NCBI RefSeq assembly: GCF_004912155.1
Contig: NZ_STGX01000004.1
Location: 1-64,000, forward strand
Length of the DNA: 64,000 nucleotides
Direction: 5' to 3'
Source: Glycomyces paridis
Lineage (GTDB): Bacteria > Actinomycetota > Actinomycetes > Mycobacteriales > Micromonosporaceae
Below, one piece after another: positions 55,529 to 64,000 of this stretch. The position numbers were made by a program, and so were the translations under genes. Every line of letters begins with the position of its first letter. The stretch's first letter is position 1. The notes beneath the pieces were generated by a model, which was given only the letters and a program-made list of their open reading frames with translations, did not search any database and had not been told where the DNA came from.

Positions 55529-55763
55529 GCGGAAGGGCAGCCCGGGTCAACGCTTCGACCGGGTCGCCCACCTCGGAGTGCGGGGAGTCGCCAGCTGTGC
55601 CTGCCGGCGGCGACTGCCGGCGCGGCGCGGCCCGAACCGCACCTATCCGTGACGGGCGGAAGCGGTCCGGGACCCCGGTCGTTCCGGGCCGCTCACCTCG
55701 GCGCGCGAGACGTCGCCGGTCGGCGCCCGCCAGCGGCGCGCACCACGGCCCTCGCCCATCCGT

Positions 55764-56333
55764 TCAGCCGTTCCCGTTCCACTTGGCGCGGTAAAGGTCG
55801 CGCAGCAGGCAGATCTCCGCGCCGTGGGCCATGAGTTCGCGGCTGAGGTGGAGGACCAGGGCGGCCATCGGGTCCTTCGCGAACCACTCGCCCTTCGGCC
55901 CGATCGGCGCCTCCATGCCCGCGAGGTCGAGGGCCTTGACGCCGGCGAGCCAGTGGGCGTAGGCGGCTTCGAGCATGGCGATCGCGTCGGCGGCGGTGCC
56001 GGGGAGCGGATCGGGCCACAGGCGGCGGTCGAACATGTCGGCGTCCTCAAGGCCCTCATGGGGTCCGAAGAACGAGCGGGCGCGGATGCCGAAGACGTCG
56101 CGTCCGATGTGGACCATGCGCCAGGCGATGGTGGTGACCGGCGGCGGTTCGGGCGGCGTCTCGGACTCGTCGGCGACCAGCGCGCCGTCGGGGCCCGGCC
56201 GCACGCTCCAGCAGCCCGCGACCGGCTCCCACAGGTACTCCTCGTCGGTGAGCCCTTCGAGGCGCGGTCGCAGGTGGAAGTCCCAGTAGAACTCCATCTG
56301 CCCGATGATCGCCGCGGGCCAGTCCATCGTCAT
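55764..56333 (-). CDS. DinB-like helical protein
   Basis: 189 residues, DinB/DUF664-type four-helix bundle. The histidines of the metal site are seen in TIAWRMVHIGRDVFG and HLSRELMAHGAEICLLRD. It probably binds a divalent metal; the enzyme role is unknown. ATG 56333 has TAGTGT six bases upstream. It follows the RDD gene after 34 bases. Confidence 0.82.
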   Translation of the reverse strand: MTMDWPAAIIGQMEFYWDFHLRPRLEGLTDEEYLWEPVAGCWSVRPGPDGALVADESETPPEPPPVTTIAWRMVHIGRDVFGIRARSFFGPHEGLEDADMFDRRLWPDPLPGTAADAIAMLEAAYAHWLAGVKALDLAGMEAPIGPKGEWFAKDPMAALVLHLSRELMAHGAEICLLRDLYRAKWNGNG

Positions 56334-56367
56334 CCCCCGACACTAGAGCAAGGGTGCGACACAGGGG

Positions 56368-56835
56368 TCACAGCGGCGCGATGCCGTACTGCTCGCGGAC
56401 CCGGCGGGTGCGGACGGGGTCGATGCTGACGCGCTTGAGCGTCCCGTCCGCGTAGCCGCCCCCCACGATCAGGGCGATGAGCAGCAGCGGGAGGAGCAGT
56501 GTGCGCACGAGCATCGCCCACGGGCCCTTCGCGCCGACGCGGCCGCCATCGCGCGTCCGCACGAGGCGGGTGCCGGTCACGACCGCGCCGAGGGACCTGG
56601 CGCGGACGAGGAGGAGTCCGTACAGCAGCGGCACCACGATGAACAGCGCGAGGGTGCCGATCACCACCACGCTCTCGCTGACGGCCACCGCCGTGCCGAC
56701 GCCTGCGAACACGACAAAGCCGAAGGCGACGCCGAGCAGGTAGACGACGAAGTCGACGAGCCAGGAGAAGAACAGCCGCCAGCCTCCGGCCTCGATGTAC
56801 GGGGTGCCGTCCGCGAAGGTCTTCTGGGAGGTCAT
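56368..56835 (-). CDS. RDD-family membrane protein
   Basis: 155 residues, three to four transmembrane helices, N-terminal GGWRLFFSWLVDFVVYLLG with Arg and Asp of the RDD signature and SLGAVVTGTRLVRTRDGGRV in the middle. Function unknown. ATG 56835 has TAGGGT seven bases before it. It ends 34 bases before the DinB-like gene. Confidence 0.88.
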   Translation of the reverse strand: MTSQKTFADGTPYIEAGGWRLFFSWLVDFVVYLLGVAFGFVVFAGVGTAVAVSESVVVIGTLALFIVVPLLYGLLLVRARSLGAVVTGTRLVRTRDGGRVGAKGPWAMLVRTLLLPLLLIALIVGGGYADGTLKRVSIDPVRTRRVREQYGIAPL

Positions 56836-56860
56836 GGCCCGAACCCTATCTCGGCGCCGC

Positions 56861-57598
56861 TCACCGCCCGACCGCCTGCGGCGGGCCGAAGCGGACCGCG
56901 ACGCCCGGCGAATACAGGACGCTCATCGGGCCCCCGGAGGTCGGCAGGCCCGCGGCGGCGACCAGTTCGTCGTCGCATTCGAGGAGTTCGGCGCGGTGCA
57001 GGGGCCACTGCGGGTGCTCGTTGGGCAGGTACACGGTGCGGTCGCCGACGCCGTTGTGCAGACCCCAACGCGCGGTGAGGAAGTGTTCGAGGTCGGTGGG
57101 CTCGCGCAGCGGCTCGCCGATGCGCACGCCGATGCGCGAGCGGGTGCCGCGCGGCCCGGGCCACCGGCGCTCGCCGGTGTAGACGCGCGTGTCGCCGGTC
57201 GACTCGATCCCCATGCGCGCCCACAGGTACGGGAGCCGGAAACCGATGCGGGCGGCGAGGACCGGGACGAGCCGGGCGGCGTCGAGGGAGCGGAAGACGA
57301 CGCCGCGGCGGCCCTCGCCGTCGACGGAGTACAGGCGGATGTTCGTCTCGGGGAACGGCCCGAAGTAGGGGATGCCGGGCAGGCGCAGCCAGCCGACGCG
57401 GTGCATCCGGAAGGCGACGAGGCCGACGTACGAGACGCCGTCGAACGTGTCGGGCCGCGTGCCCGCGGGCAGGTGCGGCGCGACGGCGTCGGTGGGCACG
57501 GCCCAGTGCAGGAAGGCCGCGTCGAGCCAGGTCTGGGTGAGCATCGGGCGGTCGATCCGATGCGGCGGACCGGGTGTGACCGGCTCGGTAGGGCGCAT
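56861..57598 (-). CDS. DUF2071 / YqjF-type protein
   Basis: 245 residues. The family start LTQTWLDAAFLHWAVP and VSYVGLVAFRMHRVGWLRLP, then FPETNIRLYS, are clear. The fold is related to acetoacetate decarboxylase; the function is not known. It is 25 bases upstream of the RDD gene and on the same strand, so the DUF2071-RDD-DinB group may be co-transcribed in part. Confidence 0.88.
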   Translation of the reverse strand: MRPTEPVTPGPPHRIDRPMLTQTWLDAAFLHWAVPTDAVAPHLPAGTRPDTFDGVSYVGLVAFRMHRVGWLRLPGIPYFGPFPETNIRLYSVDGEGRRGVVFRSLDAARLVPVLAARIGFRLPYLWARMGIESTGDTRVYTGERRWPGPRGTRSRIGVRIGEPLREPTDLEHFLTARWGLHNGVGDRTVYLPNEHPQWPLHRAELLECDDELVAAAGLPTSGGPMSVLYSPGVAVRFGPPQAVGR

Positions 57599-57618
57599 GG
57601 CCCCAGCATCGCAGACGG

Positions 57619-58044
57619 TCAGGGGTGCATCCGGGCGCCCTTGACGACCCGGTCGACGGCGTTGCGCGGGCCGTGGAGCCCGATGCCGACGAGGTCGAGC
57701 CCTGCGGTCGGCACGGCCCGGACGGCGGCGCGGTTCTCCTCGTCGTTGCCGGTGGCGAAGAGCTCGGCGGTGAAGACCGAGAGGTGGAGGCCGCGCGCGA
57801 GGGCCTTGGCGTGGGCGGCGGCCAGGAGGTCCTTCGCGCCTTCGAGGACGACCACGGGCTGGCGGAACATGGCGAGGTAGGCGGCCTCGTCGGCGTCCTC
57901 GTACGGTTCGCCGACGACCTCGGGCGCGGCGGTGCCGATGCCGGAGACGAGGAAGGCGGTCACGTTGAGGCGCTGCCAGGTGGCGAGGTCCTCGCGCAGG
58001 AGCACGGCGATCTTGGTGTCGAAGCGGACTGGTTCGGTTGCCAT
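57619..58044 (-). CDS. DUF2000-family protein
   Basis: 141 residues. It begins RFDTKIAVLLREDLATWQRL and has the conserved FLVSGI and LSVFTAELFATGNDEENRAAV. The family has a peptidyl-tRNA-hydrolase-like fold; no function is established. ATG 58044 has TAGCGT seven bases upstream, no SD. It is divergent from an AraC regulator 49 bases away, its probable controller. Confidence 0.85.
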   Translation of the reverse strand: MATEPVRFDTKIAVLLREDLATWQRLNVTAFLVSGIGTAAPEVVGEPYEDADEAAYLAMFRQPVVVLEGAKDLLAAAHAKALARGLHLSVFTAELFATGNDEENRAAVRAVPTAGLDLVGIGLHGPRNAVDRVVKGARMHP

Positions 58045-58093
58045 GCCCGCAACGCTACGGAGCGCCGGGCGCGGGGTCTTGTACGTTCTTAAC

Positions 58094-58873
58094 GTGGTCG
58101 GTTCGGTGGTCAGGGCGTGGCGCCCCGCGGTGGGCGGCATCGCGGAGGCCTTCCACGCGCGGTTCACCGACCACGCCTATCCGATGCACGTCCACGACAC
58201 GTGGACGCTGCTGCTCGTCGACGAGGGCGCGGTGCGCTACGGCCTCGACCGGCACGAGCACGGCGCGATCGTCCGCACGGTGACGCTGCTGCCGCCGCGG
58301 GTCGCGCACGACGGTCGGTCTGCCACGCCGCACGGCTTCCGCAAACGGGTGCTGTACCTCGACACGACGCTGCTGGACGAGTCGTTGACCGGCCGCGCGG
58401 TCGATGGTCCGGAGATCGCCGATCCCGTACTGCGCGAACGCATCCACCTCCTGCACGAGACGCTGCGGCTGCCGGGCGAGGAGCTGGAGGCCGAAAGCCG
58501 CGTCGAGTTCGTCGCCGAACGGCTCCGCGGTCACCTGCGGAGCGCACCGGTCGAGCCGCGACGCGACCGGCGCCTGGCGCTGCGCCTGCGAGAACTGCTG
58601 GACGAACGCGTCACCGCCGGGGTGAGCCTGCGCGAGGCGGCGGGGATGCTGCACGCGCACCCGGTGCACCTGGTGCGGGCCTTCGGCGTCGAGTTCGGGA
58701 TCGCGCCGCACCAGTACCTCGTCACGCGCCGCGTGGACCGGGCGCGGCGGCTGCTGCTCGCCGGGGAGGCGCCGCACGCGGTCGCCGCCGCCACCGGCTT
58801 CTACGACCAGGCGCACCTGACGCGCCACTTCAAGCGCGTGGTCGGCACGACCCCCGCGAGATTCGCGGCCTGA
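58094..58873 (+). CDS. AraC-family regulator with N-terminal cupin
   Basis: 259 residues. The N-terminal sensor has HAYPMHVHDTWTLLLVDEG, a cupin-like His set; the C-terminal part has two helix-turn-helix motifs, ending FYDQAHLTRHFKRVVGTTPARF. GTG 58094 is chosen because TACGTT lies six bases upstream (leaderless). It is divergent from the DUF2000 gene. Confidence 0.9.
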   Translation: MVGSVVRAWRPAVGGIAEAFHARFTDHAYPMHVHDTWTLLLVDEGAVRYGLDRHEHGAIVRTVTLLPPRVAHDGRSATPHGFRKRVLYLDTTLLDESLTGRAVDGPEIADPVLRERIHLLHETLRLPGEELEAESRVEFVAERLRGHLRSAPVEPRRDRRLALRLRELLDERVTAGVSLREAAGMLHAHPVHLVRAFGVEFGIAPHQYLVTRRVDRARRLLLAGEAPHAVAAATGFYDQAHLTRHFKRVVGTTPARFAA

Positions 58874-58949
58874 CCTGCGGCGGGTCCGATGCGCCGCCGA
58901 CGCGCCTACCATTGGCGGCCTACGACCGCATCGCGAGAGGAGTCGCAGC

Positions 58950-59921
58950 ATGGAGTACACGAGACTCGGGTCCTCAGGGCTCAAGGTCAGCCGGATCGCA
59001 CTGGGGTGCATGAGCTTCGGCAGGATGCCCGACGAGCCGGGAGGATGGGGGCTCGACGCGGACGCCGCGGCGCCGCTGTTCCGCCAGGCCGTGGAGCTGG
59101 GGATCGACTTCTGGGACACCGCGAACATGTACTGGGCGGGCGACTCGGAGCGGATCGTCGGCGAGGCCGTCGAGCGGTACACGCGCCGCGAGGACGTCGT
59201 GCTCGCCACGAAGCTCTTCTTCAAGGTCCATGATGGACCTGGCGGTTCGGGCCTGTCCCGCCGGGCGGTGTTCGAGCAGATCGACGCCTCGCTGCAGCGG
59301 TTGAAGACCGACTACGTGGACCTGTACCAGATCCACCGGTTCGACCCCGACACGCCGGTCGAGGAGACCATGGAGGCGCTCCACGACCTCGTCAAGGCCG
59401 GCAAGGTCCGCTACATCGGCGCGTCCTCCATGTGGGCCTGGCAGTTCGCGAAGATGCAGCACGCCGCCGACCTCGGCGGCTGGACCAGGTTCGTGTCCAT
59501 GCAGGACCAGTACAGCCTCCTCCAGCGCGAGGAGGAGCGCGAGATGTTCGGCCTGCTGGCCGATCAGGGCGTCGGGTCGCTGCCGTGGAGCCCGCTCGCA
59601 AAGGGGCGCCTGGCCCGCGAATGGGGCGCGAGCACGACCCGTTCGCAGGCCGACCCGATGGGCGGGCGCTACGACGGCGAGGAGAACCGGCCGATCGTCG
59701 ACGCGGTCCGCAAGATCGCCGAGGCCCGGGGCGTGCCGATGGCGCAGGTCGCGCTGGCCTGGGTCCTGCACCAGCCCGTGGTGACCGCGCCGATCGTGGG
59801 GCCGACGAAGTCGCACCACCTCGCGGACGCGGTCGCGGCCTTGGACATCGACCTCTCCGACGACGAGGTCGAGGCCTTGGAGGCGCACTACACTCCTCGC
59901 CTGCCCAGCGCGTTCAGTTAG
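58950..59921 (+). CDS. Aldo/keto reductase
   Basis: 323 residues. Start YTRLGSSGLKVSRIALGCMS; the catalytic tetrad is visible as Asp in FWDTANMY with the Tyr, Lys in ATKLFF and His in QIHRFD. NADPH-dependent. GAGAGGAG precedes ATG 58950. Its end overlaps the minus-strand nucleotidyltransferase by eight bases. Confidence 0.94.
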   Translation: MEYTRLGSSGLKVSRIALGCMSFGRMPDEPGGWGLDADAAAPLFRQAVELGIDFWDTANMYWAGDSERIVGEAVERYTRREDVVLATKLFFKVHDGPGGSGLSRRAVFEQIDASLQRLKTDYVDLYQIHRFDPDTPVEETMEALHDLVKAGKVRYIGASSMWAWQFAKMQHAADLGGWTRFVSMQDQYSLLQREEEREMFGLLADQGVGSLPWSPLAKGRLAREWGASTTRSQADPMGGRYDGEENRPIVDAVRKIAEARGVPMAQVALAWVLHQPVVTAPIVGPTKSHHLADAVAALDIDLSDDEVEALEAHYTPRLPSAFS

Positions 59922-60561
59922 TCGGTACCCCGCCGGAGCTCCGGCTCCGGCGGGGCCAGTCACCTTCGAGACGGTCGATCCAGACGTGGCCGGGGTGGGT
60001 GAGCGCGAGGGACTCGCGGAGCCACCGGCGCTGCGGTGAGTCGAGGACGGGCAGGGCCGCCGCGAAGTCCGCTTCGTCCTTGGGACGCAGGCCCTTCGCC
60101 TTGTAGAAGAGCTGGATCTCGGGCGCGAGGTACGGCAGGCCGTCCGGGCCGGTGCGGCCGATGGCGGCCACCGGGCGCCGGATGCGCGGGTCGCGCCGCG
60201 AGACCCATTGGCCGCCTTCGGATTCGTCGAGCATGAACTGCAACGCCCAGGGCCGGTCCGGGCCCGGTCGGCACCAGACGTCGTGGACGTCCGCGGGCAG
60301 GGTCTCGCCGATCTCCCAGGGCCGCAGTGTTCCCGGCGGGTCGGCCGCCCACCACTCCCAGTCCGGCAGCGCCCGCTGCGCGGCGAGCTGGTCGGTCCGC
60401 AGCAGCAGGACGTCGACGTCGCCGTGCGCGCGGAACGGCGTCCCGACGGCGAGTTCGATCGCGTAGCCGCCCGCGATCCACCACGGCGCGCCGACCGGCG
60501 CCATCCAGTCGCGCACCGCCGCGAGCGACGCGGGCTCCCAAGCCCCGAGCACATCCCCCAT
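59914..60561 (-). CDS. Nucleotidyltransferase, aminoglycoside/lincosamide adenylyltransferase-like
   Basis: 215 residues. The N-terminal WWIAGGYAIELAVG and RAHGDVDVLLLRTD are the substrate-binding and metal (DxD) segments of the ANT(2'')/Lin-type nucleotidyltransferase fold. ALQFMLDESEG follows. Antibiotic modification cannot be claimed; most such genes are uncharacterised. ATG 60561 has an SD (GAAGGGGG). Confidence 0.85.
   Translation of the reverse strand: MGDVLGAWEPASLAAVRDWMAPVGAPWWIAGGYAIELAVGTPFRAHGDVDVLLLRTDQLAAQRALPDWEWWAADPPGTLRPWEIGETLPADVHDVWCRPGPDRPWALQFMLDESEGGQWVSRRDPRIRRPVAAIGRTGPDGLPYLAPEIQLFYKAKGLRPKDEADFAAALPVLDSPQRRWLRESLALTHPGHVWIDRLEGDWPRRSRSSGGVPTN
59928..59955 (+). terminator. 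Terminator of the aldo/keto reductase
   Basis: Perfect 11-bp stem CCCCGCCGGAG / CTCCGGCGGGG with loop CTCCGG, six bases after the stop. It lies inside the last codons of the convergent gene. Confidence 0.65.
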
Positions 60562-60583
60562 GTCGCCCCCTTCTGCTGCGAGC

Positions 60584-61747
60584 CTATCGGGAGGCGCGGA
60601 TCGCGCGCTGCACGAGTTGTCGGATGCCGGGCACCTGGATGGCGCGCATCGTGAGGTCGTTCATCCAGATGTGCGCCTTGGTGGGCGGCGCGAACTGAGC
60701 CATGCCGCGCCGCGCGAGCGCCTGGCGCTTGCGCACCTCGGGCCGCAGCAGCGGCTCCCATTCCGCAAGCGCCGCCGGGACGTCGTCGCCGTGGCGCTCC
60801 AGTGCGTCGCCGAGGAGGTCGGCGCCCGAGAGCGCCAGCGCCGCACCGTATCCGGCGAAGAGCGTCACGCACCAGGCGGCGTCGCCGAGCAGCACCACCC
60901 TGCTTCGACTCCATGCGTCGGTGACGATCTGGCTCACCGAGTCGAAGTAGACGGTCTCGGGACGCATCTGCCCCAAGGCTTCCGGTGCGCCGCCGCCGAG
61001 GTCGCCGAACGCGGCGCCGAGCGCCGCGGCGGGTCCGAGCGCGAGTGCCGCTTCGGCGTCGTCGGTGCGGTAGGTGAAGAACGCCGAGGAGCGGCCGGGC
61101 CCGAGGTTGACGACCGCGGCGGTGCGGCCGGGGCCGATGAAGGTGGTGCCGGAGCCTTCGGCGAGGCCACTGGGGACGGTGTCGAGCGGGAAGGCGCCGA
61201 CCATGTGCCGCATGTCGACACGGTGGTCGGACTCGGGCCCGAAGACCAGGCCGCGGACGCTGGAGTGGAGGCCGTCGGCGCCGATCAGGAGCTCGGCCCG
61301 TTCGGTCAAGCCGTCGCTGAGGGTCGCGACCACGGCTTCCGATTCCTGTTGCACCGCTTCGACGGTGGTGGCGAAGCGGAACTCGGCGGTATCCTCGACC
61401 GCCTCGTACAGGACCGTCTCCAGGTCGCCGCGGAACACGCTGAGCGCGCGCGGGCCCACGGCGGCCTCGACCACGGCGGCGGGGACCGTGAACTTAGGGC
61501 TGCCGTCGGCGCGGACGAGGATAGAGGTGAAGACGCCCAGGTCGCGCAGTTTGAGCGCGGGGATCAGCCCGAGCCGCTCGGCCGCGTCGTAGCCGCCGCC
61601 GAGGAGGTTGACCATGTAGCCGCTGCTGCGCCGCGCGGGGGCTCGTTCGACCACGAGCGTCTTCCATCCGGCGCGGTGGAGCCGCATCGCCGCGGCGAGC
61701 CCTGCGATCCCGGCCCCGACCACGATCGCCCGTCTGCCGTCCGCCAT
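60584..61747 (-). CDS. FAD-dependent monooxygenase, group A
   Basis: 387 residues. Rossmann FAD motif VVGAGIAGLAAAMRLHRAG, the DG motif GADGLHSSVR and the GD motif VVLLGDAAWC are intact. It resembles tetracycline- and aromatic-hydroxylase flavoproteins. ATG 61747 has GAGGAGGAC upstream. A TetR gene is divergent and an operator-like palindrome lies between them. Confidence 0.92.
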   Translation of the reverse strand: MADGRRAIVVGAGIAGLAAAMRLHRAGWKTLVVERAPARRSSGYMVNLLGGGYDAAERLGLIPALKLRDLGVFTSILVRADGSPKFTVPAAVVEAAVGPRALSVFRGDLETVLYEAVEDTAEFRFATTVEAVQQESEAVVATLSDGLTERAELLIGADGLHSSVRGLVFGPESDHRVDMRHMVGAFPLDTVPSGLAEGSGTTFIGPGRTAAVVNLGPGRSSAFFTYRTDDAEAALALGPAAALGAAFGDLGGGAPEALGQMRPETVYFDSVSQIVTDAWSRSRVVLLGDAAWCVTLFAGYGAALALSGADLLGDALERHGDDVPAALAEWEPLLRPEVRKRQALARRGMAQFAPPTKAHIWMNDLTMRAIQVPGIRQLVQRAIRASR

Positions 61748-61762
61748 CTCGTCCTCCTCAGA

Positions 61763-61778
61763 ATGAACAAGTGTTCAT
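61763..61778. promoter_or_regulatory. TetR operator between monooxygenase and tetR
   Basis: ATGAACA-AG-TGTTCAT, perfect 7-bp arms, 15 bases before the monooxygenase start; a further TATGAAC half-site at 61784-61790. It is the natural site for the divergent TetR protein. Confidence 0.75.
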
Positions 61779-61834
61779 CCGAGTATGAACCATCGCTCAA
61801 ACCTGCTTCCGGAGGGGCCGATAGACTGGCCGCC

Positions 61835-62431
61835 ATGCCCAGAGGAATCGCGATCCCCCAGCTCAGGCAGCAGTTGTTCGCCGCCGCCGAACAGGTGGTC
61901 CTCCGCGACGGCCCGGCCCGCCTCAGCGGACGCGCCGTCACCGTCGAAGCCGGGGTCGCGGCCGGGCTGCTCTACGCCCACTTCACCGACCTCGACGACT
62001 TCCTCACCGCCTACGCGGTCGACCGCGCCTTCACCGTCAGCGCCGCCGCGGCCGCCCTCCCCGAACGCGCCGGCCGGGCCACGGTCGCCGCGAACCTCGC
62101 CGACGCCCTCCTGACCATCCCCCGCCCGGCCCTCACCGCCCTGGCGAAACTCCTCATCCTGCGCCCCGACCTGGTCCCCCGCGTCCACGCCGTCCTCGGC
62201 GAGGAGACCGCGGGCCTCGACGCCGTCGAACGCTCGGTCGCCGCCTACCTCGCCGCCGAACAGCGCCTCGGCCGCGTCCCGCAAGCAGCCGACCTTGCCT
62301 CGCTGGCCCTGGCGGCCGTCGCGGTCCTGCACCACCTGGTGCTCACCGAAGCGGACGCCGACCGGCTCAACGCAGCGGTCGCGGCCCTGCTCCCGAGCGC
62401 CGCAGAGCGCCGATTACGGACGGTCCACTGA
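61835..62431 (+). CDS. TetR-family regulator
   Basis: 198 residues. N-terminal helix-turn-helix (LFAAAEQVVLRDGPARLSGR, then GVAAGLLYAHFTDLDDFLTAY). ATG 61835 has TAGACT seven bases upstream and no SD. It probably controls the divergent monooxygenase. Its end overlaps the next gene by 18 bases. Confidence 0.9.
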   Translation: MPRGIAIPQLRQQLFAAAEQVVLRDGPARLSGRAVTVEAGVAAGLLYAHFTDLDDFLTAYAVDRAFTVSAAAAALPERAGRATVAANLADALLTIPRPALTALAKLLILRPDLVPRVHAVLGEETAGLDAVERSVAAYLAAEQRLGRVPQAADLASLALAAVAVLHHLVLTEADADRLNAAVAALLPSAAERRLRTVH

Positions 62432-62842
62432 GGCCTTCCGATCGAGGACCGCGGCGACGACGAGCAGCACCACCGGCACCGACACGAGCATGAACCCGCT
62501 CGGGCCGATGAGCCACACGCAGAACGACACCCACGCGAGCAGCGCCACCGGGAACCACAACCCGATCGCCTGCCGCTGTCGCCCGAAGCGGATCATCAAG
62601 AGCCCCAACAGGATCACCGGCACCGCCAGCCCGCCCGGCAGCGCCCAGAACGTTGCGATGGATTCCCAGTCCTCTCCAAGGACGCGAAGCGACCCGTCGA
62701 ACCAGTCGGCCCAGGCCGCGGACGGCGCGATAGCGGCGATGTGCAGCAGCCCGATCGCGACCACCGCCCACCCGGCAATGACGGTCAACCGCGCGGCACC
62801 CCTGGTGGTCCGGCGGATCGGCACGAGATCGATATCGTTCAT
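62414..62842 (-). CDS. Four-helix membrane protein of unknown function
   Basis: 142 residues with about four transmembrane segments (ARLTVIAGWAVVAIGLLHI; ALPGGLAVPVILLGLLM; IGLWFPVALLAWVSFCVWLI; VSVPVVLLVVAAVL). No known motif. ATG 62842 has TAGCTT seven bases upstream. It is convergent with the TetR gene. Confidence 0.75.
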   Translation of the reverse strand: MNDIDLVPIRRTTRGAARLTVIAGWAVVAIGLLHIAAIAPSAAWADWFDGSLRVLGEDWESIATFWALPGGLAVPVILLGLLMIRFGRQRQAIGLWFPVALLAWVSFCVWLIGPSGFMLVSVPVVLLVVAAVLDRKASVDRP

Positions 62843-63244
62843 GCCCCCGAAGCTATGCGCCCCAGGACCCCCGCAACTCCCCCTGAAGCGCCACCCCACT
62901 CCCCCACCCGGGGGACCGACCAACCAAACCCGTCGAGCGCCCCGACATCCTTCACGCCCTCGCCGATTTCGCTCGGGCGTTGACGCACCGAGGCGACCAA
63001 ACCACCGGTCCCGACGCCTCCCCCGAACGGGATGTCGCCACCGAGCGCCTCAGAACCGATCGAACCGACCCTGATCAGAAACGCCCGGCGCAGATCGCGG
63101 ACCGCTCATCCCTTTCCGACCGCAAGGAGACCGACCCCGGCCGTACACGAAGCGTCCTCCGCGCGTCGTGAAACGCCCTACGAGACCGGCGCCCCGCCCG
63201 ATAAGGCGTTGCGGTGGCGCCTGGCCGGTGATTGACTGCGGCGC
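62843..63244. other. Gene-free region
   Basis: About 400 bases between the small membrane protein and the phosphotransferase gene. Frames through it have poor composition on both strands. I see no strong repeat, terminator or motif apart from the promoter of the 62842 gene at its left end. Confidence 0.5.
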
Positions 63245-64000
63245 ATGATCAGTGAGGATCGCTTGCGCACCTGTCTCGGGGACCATTGGGGGCTTCACGG
63301 AGTCCGGGTCGAGCCGCATCACGGCGGCATGAACTCGGGCACCTGGTTCGTCACCGCGGGCTCGCACCGGTGGGTCGCCAAGGCCGTCGAGTGCGACACG
63401 ATCTTCGACTTCGCGAGCGGACTCGCCGCCGCGGCCGTGCTCGACCGGCCCGATCTGCCGACCGGCGCCCCTGAACGCAGCCGCGACGGCCGCTACACCG
63501 TCGCGGTCGACGGGCTCCTTCTCGCGCTCCTGGCCTGGGTGCCGGGCGAAGGCATCGCCACCGACGGCCCGGCCGAGCAGCGCGTCATCGGCGACACGCT
63601 CGCCCGCGCCCACCTGCTGCTGCGCGACGCCGACCTGCCTTCCGCCGACACCTTCCACTGGATCGACCCGGCGGCCGCGCACCTCGACGTGCGGCCCTGG
63701 GTCCGCCCCGCCGTCACGGCGGCGCTCGCCCAGTTGGACGACCTCGACCCGGCCACGTTGACCTGGGGTCCCCTCCACACCGACCCGGCCCCGGAGGCGT
63801 TCCGGCTCGAACGGGACACCGGCGTCTGCGGGCTCATCGACTGGTCCACCTCGATGCGCGGGCCGCTGCTCTACGACCTGGCCTCCGCAGCGATGTACGT
63901 CGGCGGGCCGGACAACGCGGGCCAGCTCATCGCGGCGTACCTCGACCGGGGCGTGCTCGCCCGCGAGGAGGTCGACCGCGGACTGCGCACCCTCCTGCGC
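63245..64000 (+). CDS. APH-type phosphotransferase, C-terminus cut
   Basis: 252 residues in the window, still open at the right edge. The catalytic loop reads LHTDPAPEAF (H-x-D) and the metal segment GLIDWSTSMRGPLLYDLA, as in aminoglycoside/homoserine kinase folds; the Lys in HRWVAKAV fits the ATP site. The substrate is unknown. ATG 63245 is the first start; TTGACT lies upstream, no SD. Confidence 0.85.
   Translation, partial: MISEDRLRTCLGDHWGLHGVRVEPHHGGMNSGTWFVTAGSHRWVAKAVECDTIFDFASGLAAAAVLDRPDLPTGAPERSRDGRYTVAVDGLLLALLAWVPGEGIATDGPAEQRVIGDTLARAHLLLRDADLPSADTFHWIDPAAAHLDVRPWVRPAVTAALAQLDDLDPATLTWGPLHTDPAPEAFRLERDTGVCGLIDWSTSMRGPLLYDLASAAMYVGGPDNAGQLIAAYLDRGVLAREEVDRGLRTLLR

Noticed and set aside
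59914..60561. Calling the nucleotidyltransferase an antibiotic-resistance gene
   Set aside because: Fold-level resemblance only; no specific residues or context support a drug substrate.

Overview
The window is chromosomal DNA of a high-GC actinobacterium, most likely a filamentous, differentiating one. Third codon positions are almost always G or C, and GTG starts are common. Actinobacterial hallmarks are present: Lsr2, a mycothiol-enzyme fold protein, a pro-sequence sigma factor of the BldN type with its anti-sigma partner RsbN, a rex-hemACDB cluster, an orphan MsiK-type sugar-transport ATPase and a Cdc48-like ATPase. The order hemB-hemD-hemC-hemA-rex-glutaredoxin-bldN-rsbN-HAD hydrolase is the order I recall from Streptomyces. 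The genus cannot be fixed from the sequence alone; a Glycomyces-like or Micromonospora-like relative is possible.

Layout: 1-3761 holds three tandem duplicated-repeat lipoproteins behind the start of an HlyD-like adaptor, divergent from a response regulator and histidine kinase. 3773-4291 is an RNA cluster: SRP RNA and tRNA-Thr(CGT) on the minus strand and tRNA-Ser(GGA) on the plus strand. 4514-12873 carries clpC, lsr2, lysS, the amrB and amrS genes of the AmmeMemoRadiSam system, and msiK. 13099-18222 carries a degenerate mycothiol-isomerase-fold protein, murB, an MMPL exporter with its TetR regulator, and a MazG-like protein. A VapBC module (18227-18876) sits between the MazG gene and the tetrapyrrole cluster (18912-24853). 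25326-31909 holds a glutaredoxin-like gene, bldN, rsbN, a 134-bp tandem repeat, a HAD hydrolase, an anchored protein and folP. thrC (32304) follows a SAM-I riboswitch. 33997-42639 carries a double GNAT protein, the Cdc48-like ATPase, a small conserved protein, a beta-helix membrane protein, groEL with two CIRCE operators, and a membrane protein. The rest is accessory: a POT transporter, an ATPase-DUF234 protein with a perfect palindromic operator, a phosphoesterase, LtrA, a GT-B-like protein overlapping tail-to-tail with an NB-ARC/TPR (NLR-like) ATPase, a Nudix protein, glycosyltransferases and oxidoreductases, small conserved families, and a partial phosphotransferase at the right edge.

How it fits together: housekeeping functions (protein quality control, haem synthesis, translation, folate, threonine and wall precursor synthesis) alternate with developmental and signalling genes. 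Two features run across the whole window. First, about 18 genes have a TANNNT hexamer exactly 6-7 nt before the start codon and no Shine-Dalgarno sequence, which points to leaderless mRNAs. Second, several precise palindromes lie in intergenic DNA, including one 16-bp palindrome found both between bldN and rsbN and downstream of thrC. The best candidates for poorly described biology are the NB-ARC/TPR and GT-B-like pair with an amyloid-like N-terminal motif, the operator-controlled ATPase-DUF234 gene, and the triplicated lipoprotein cassette.
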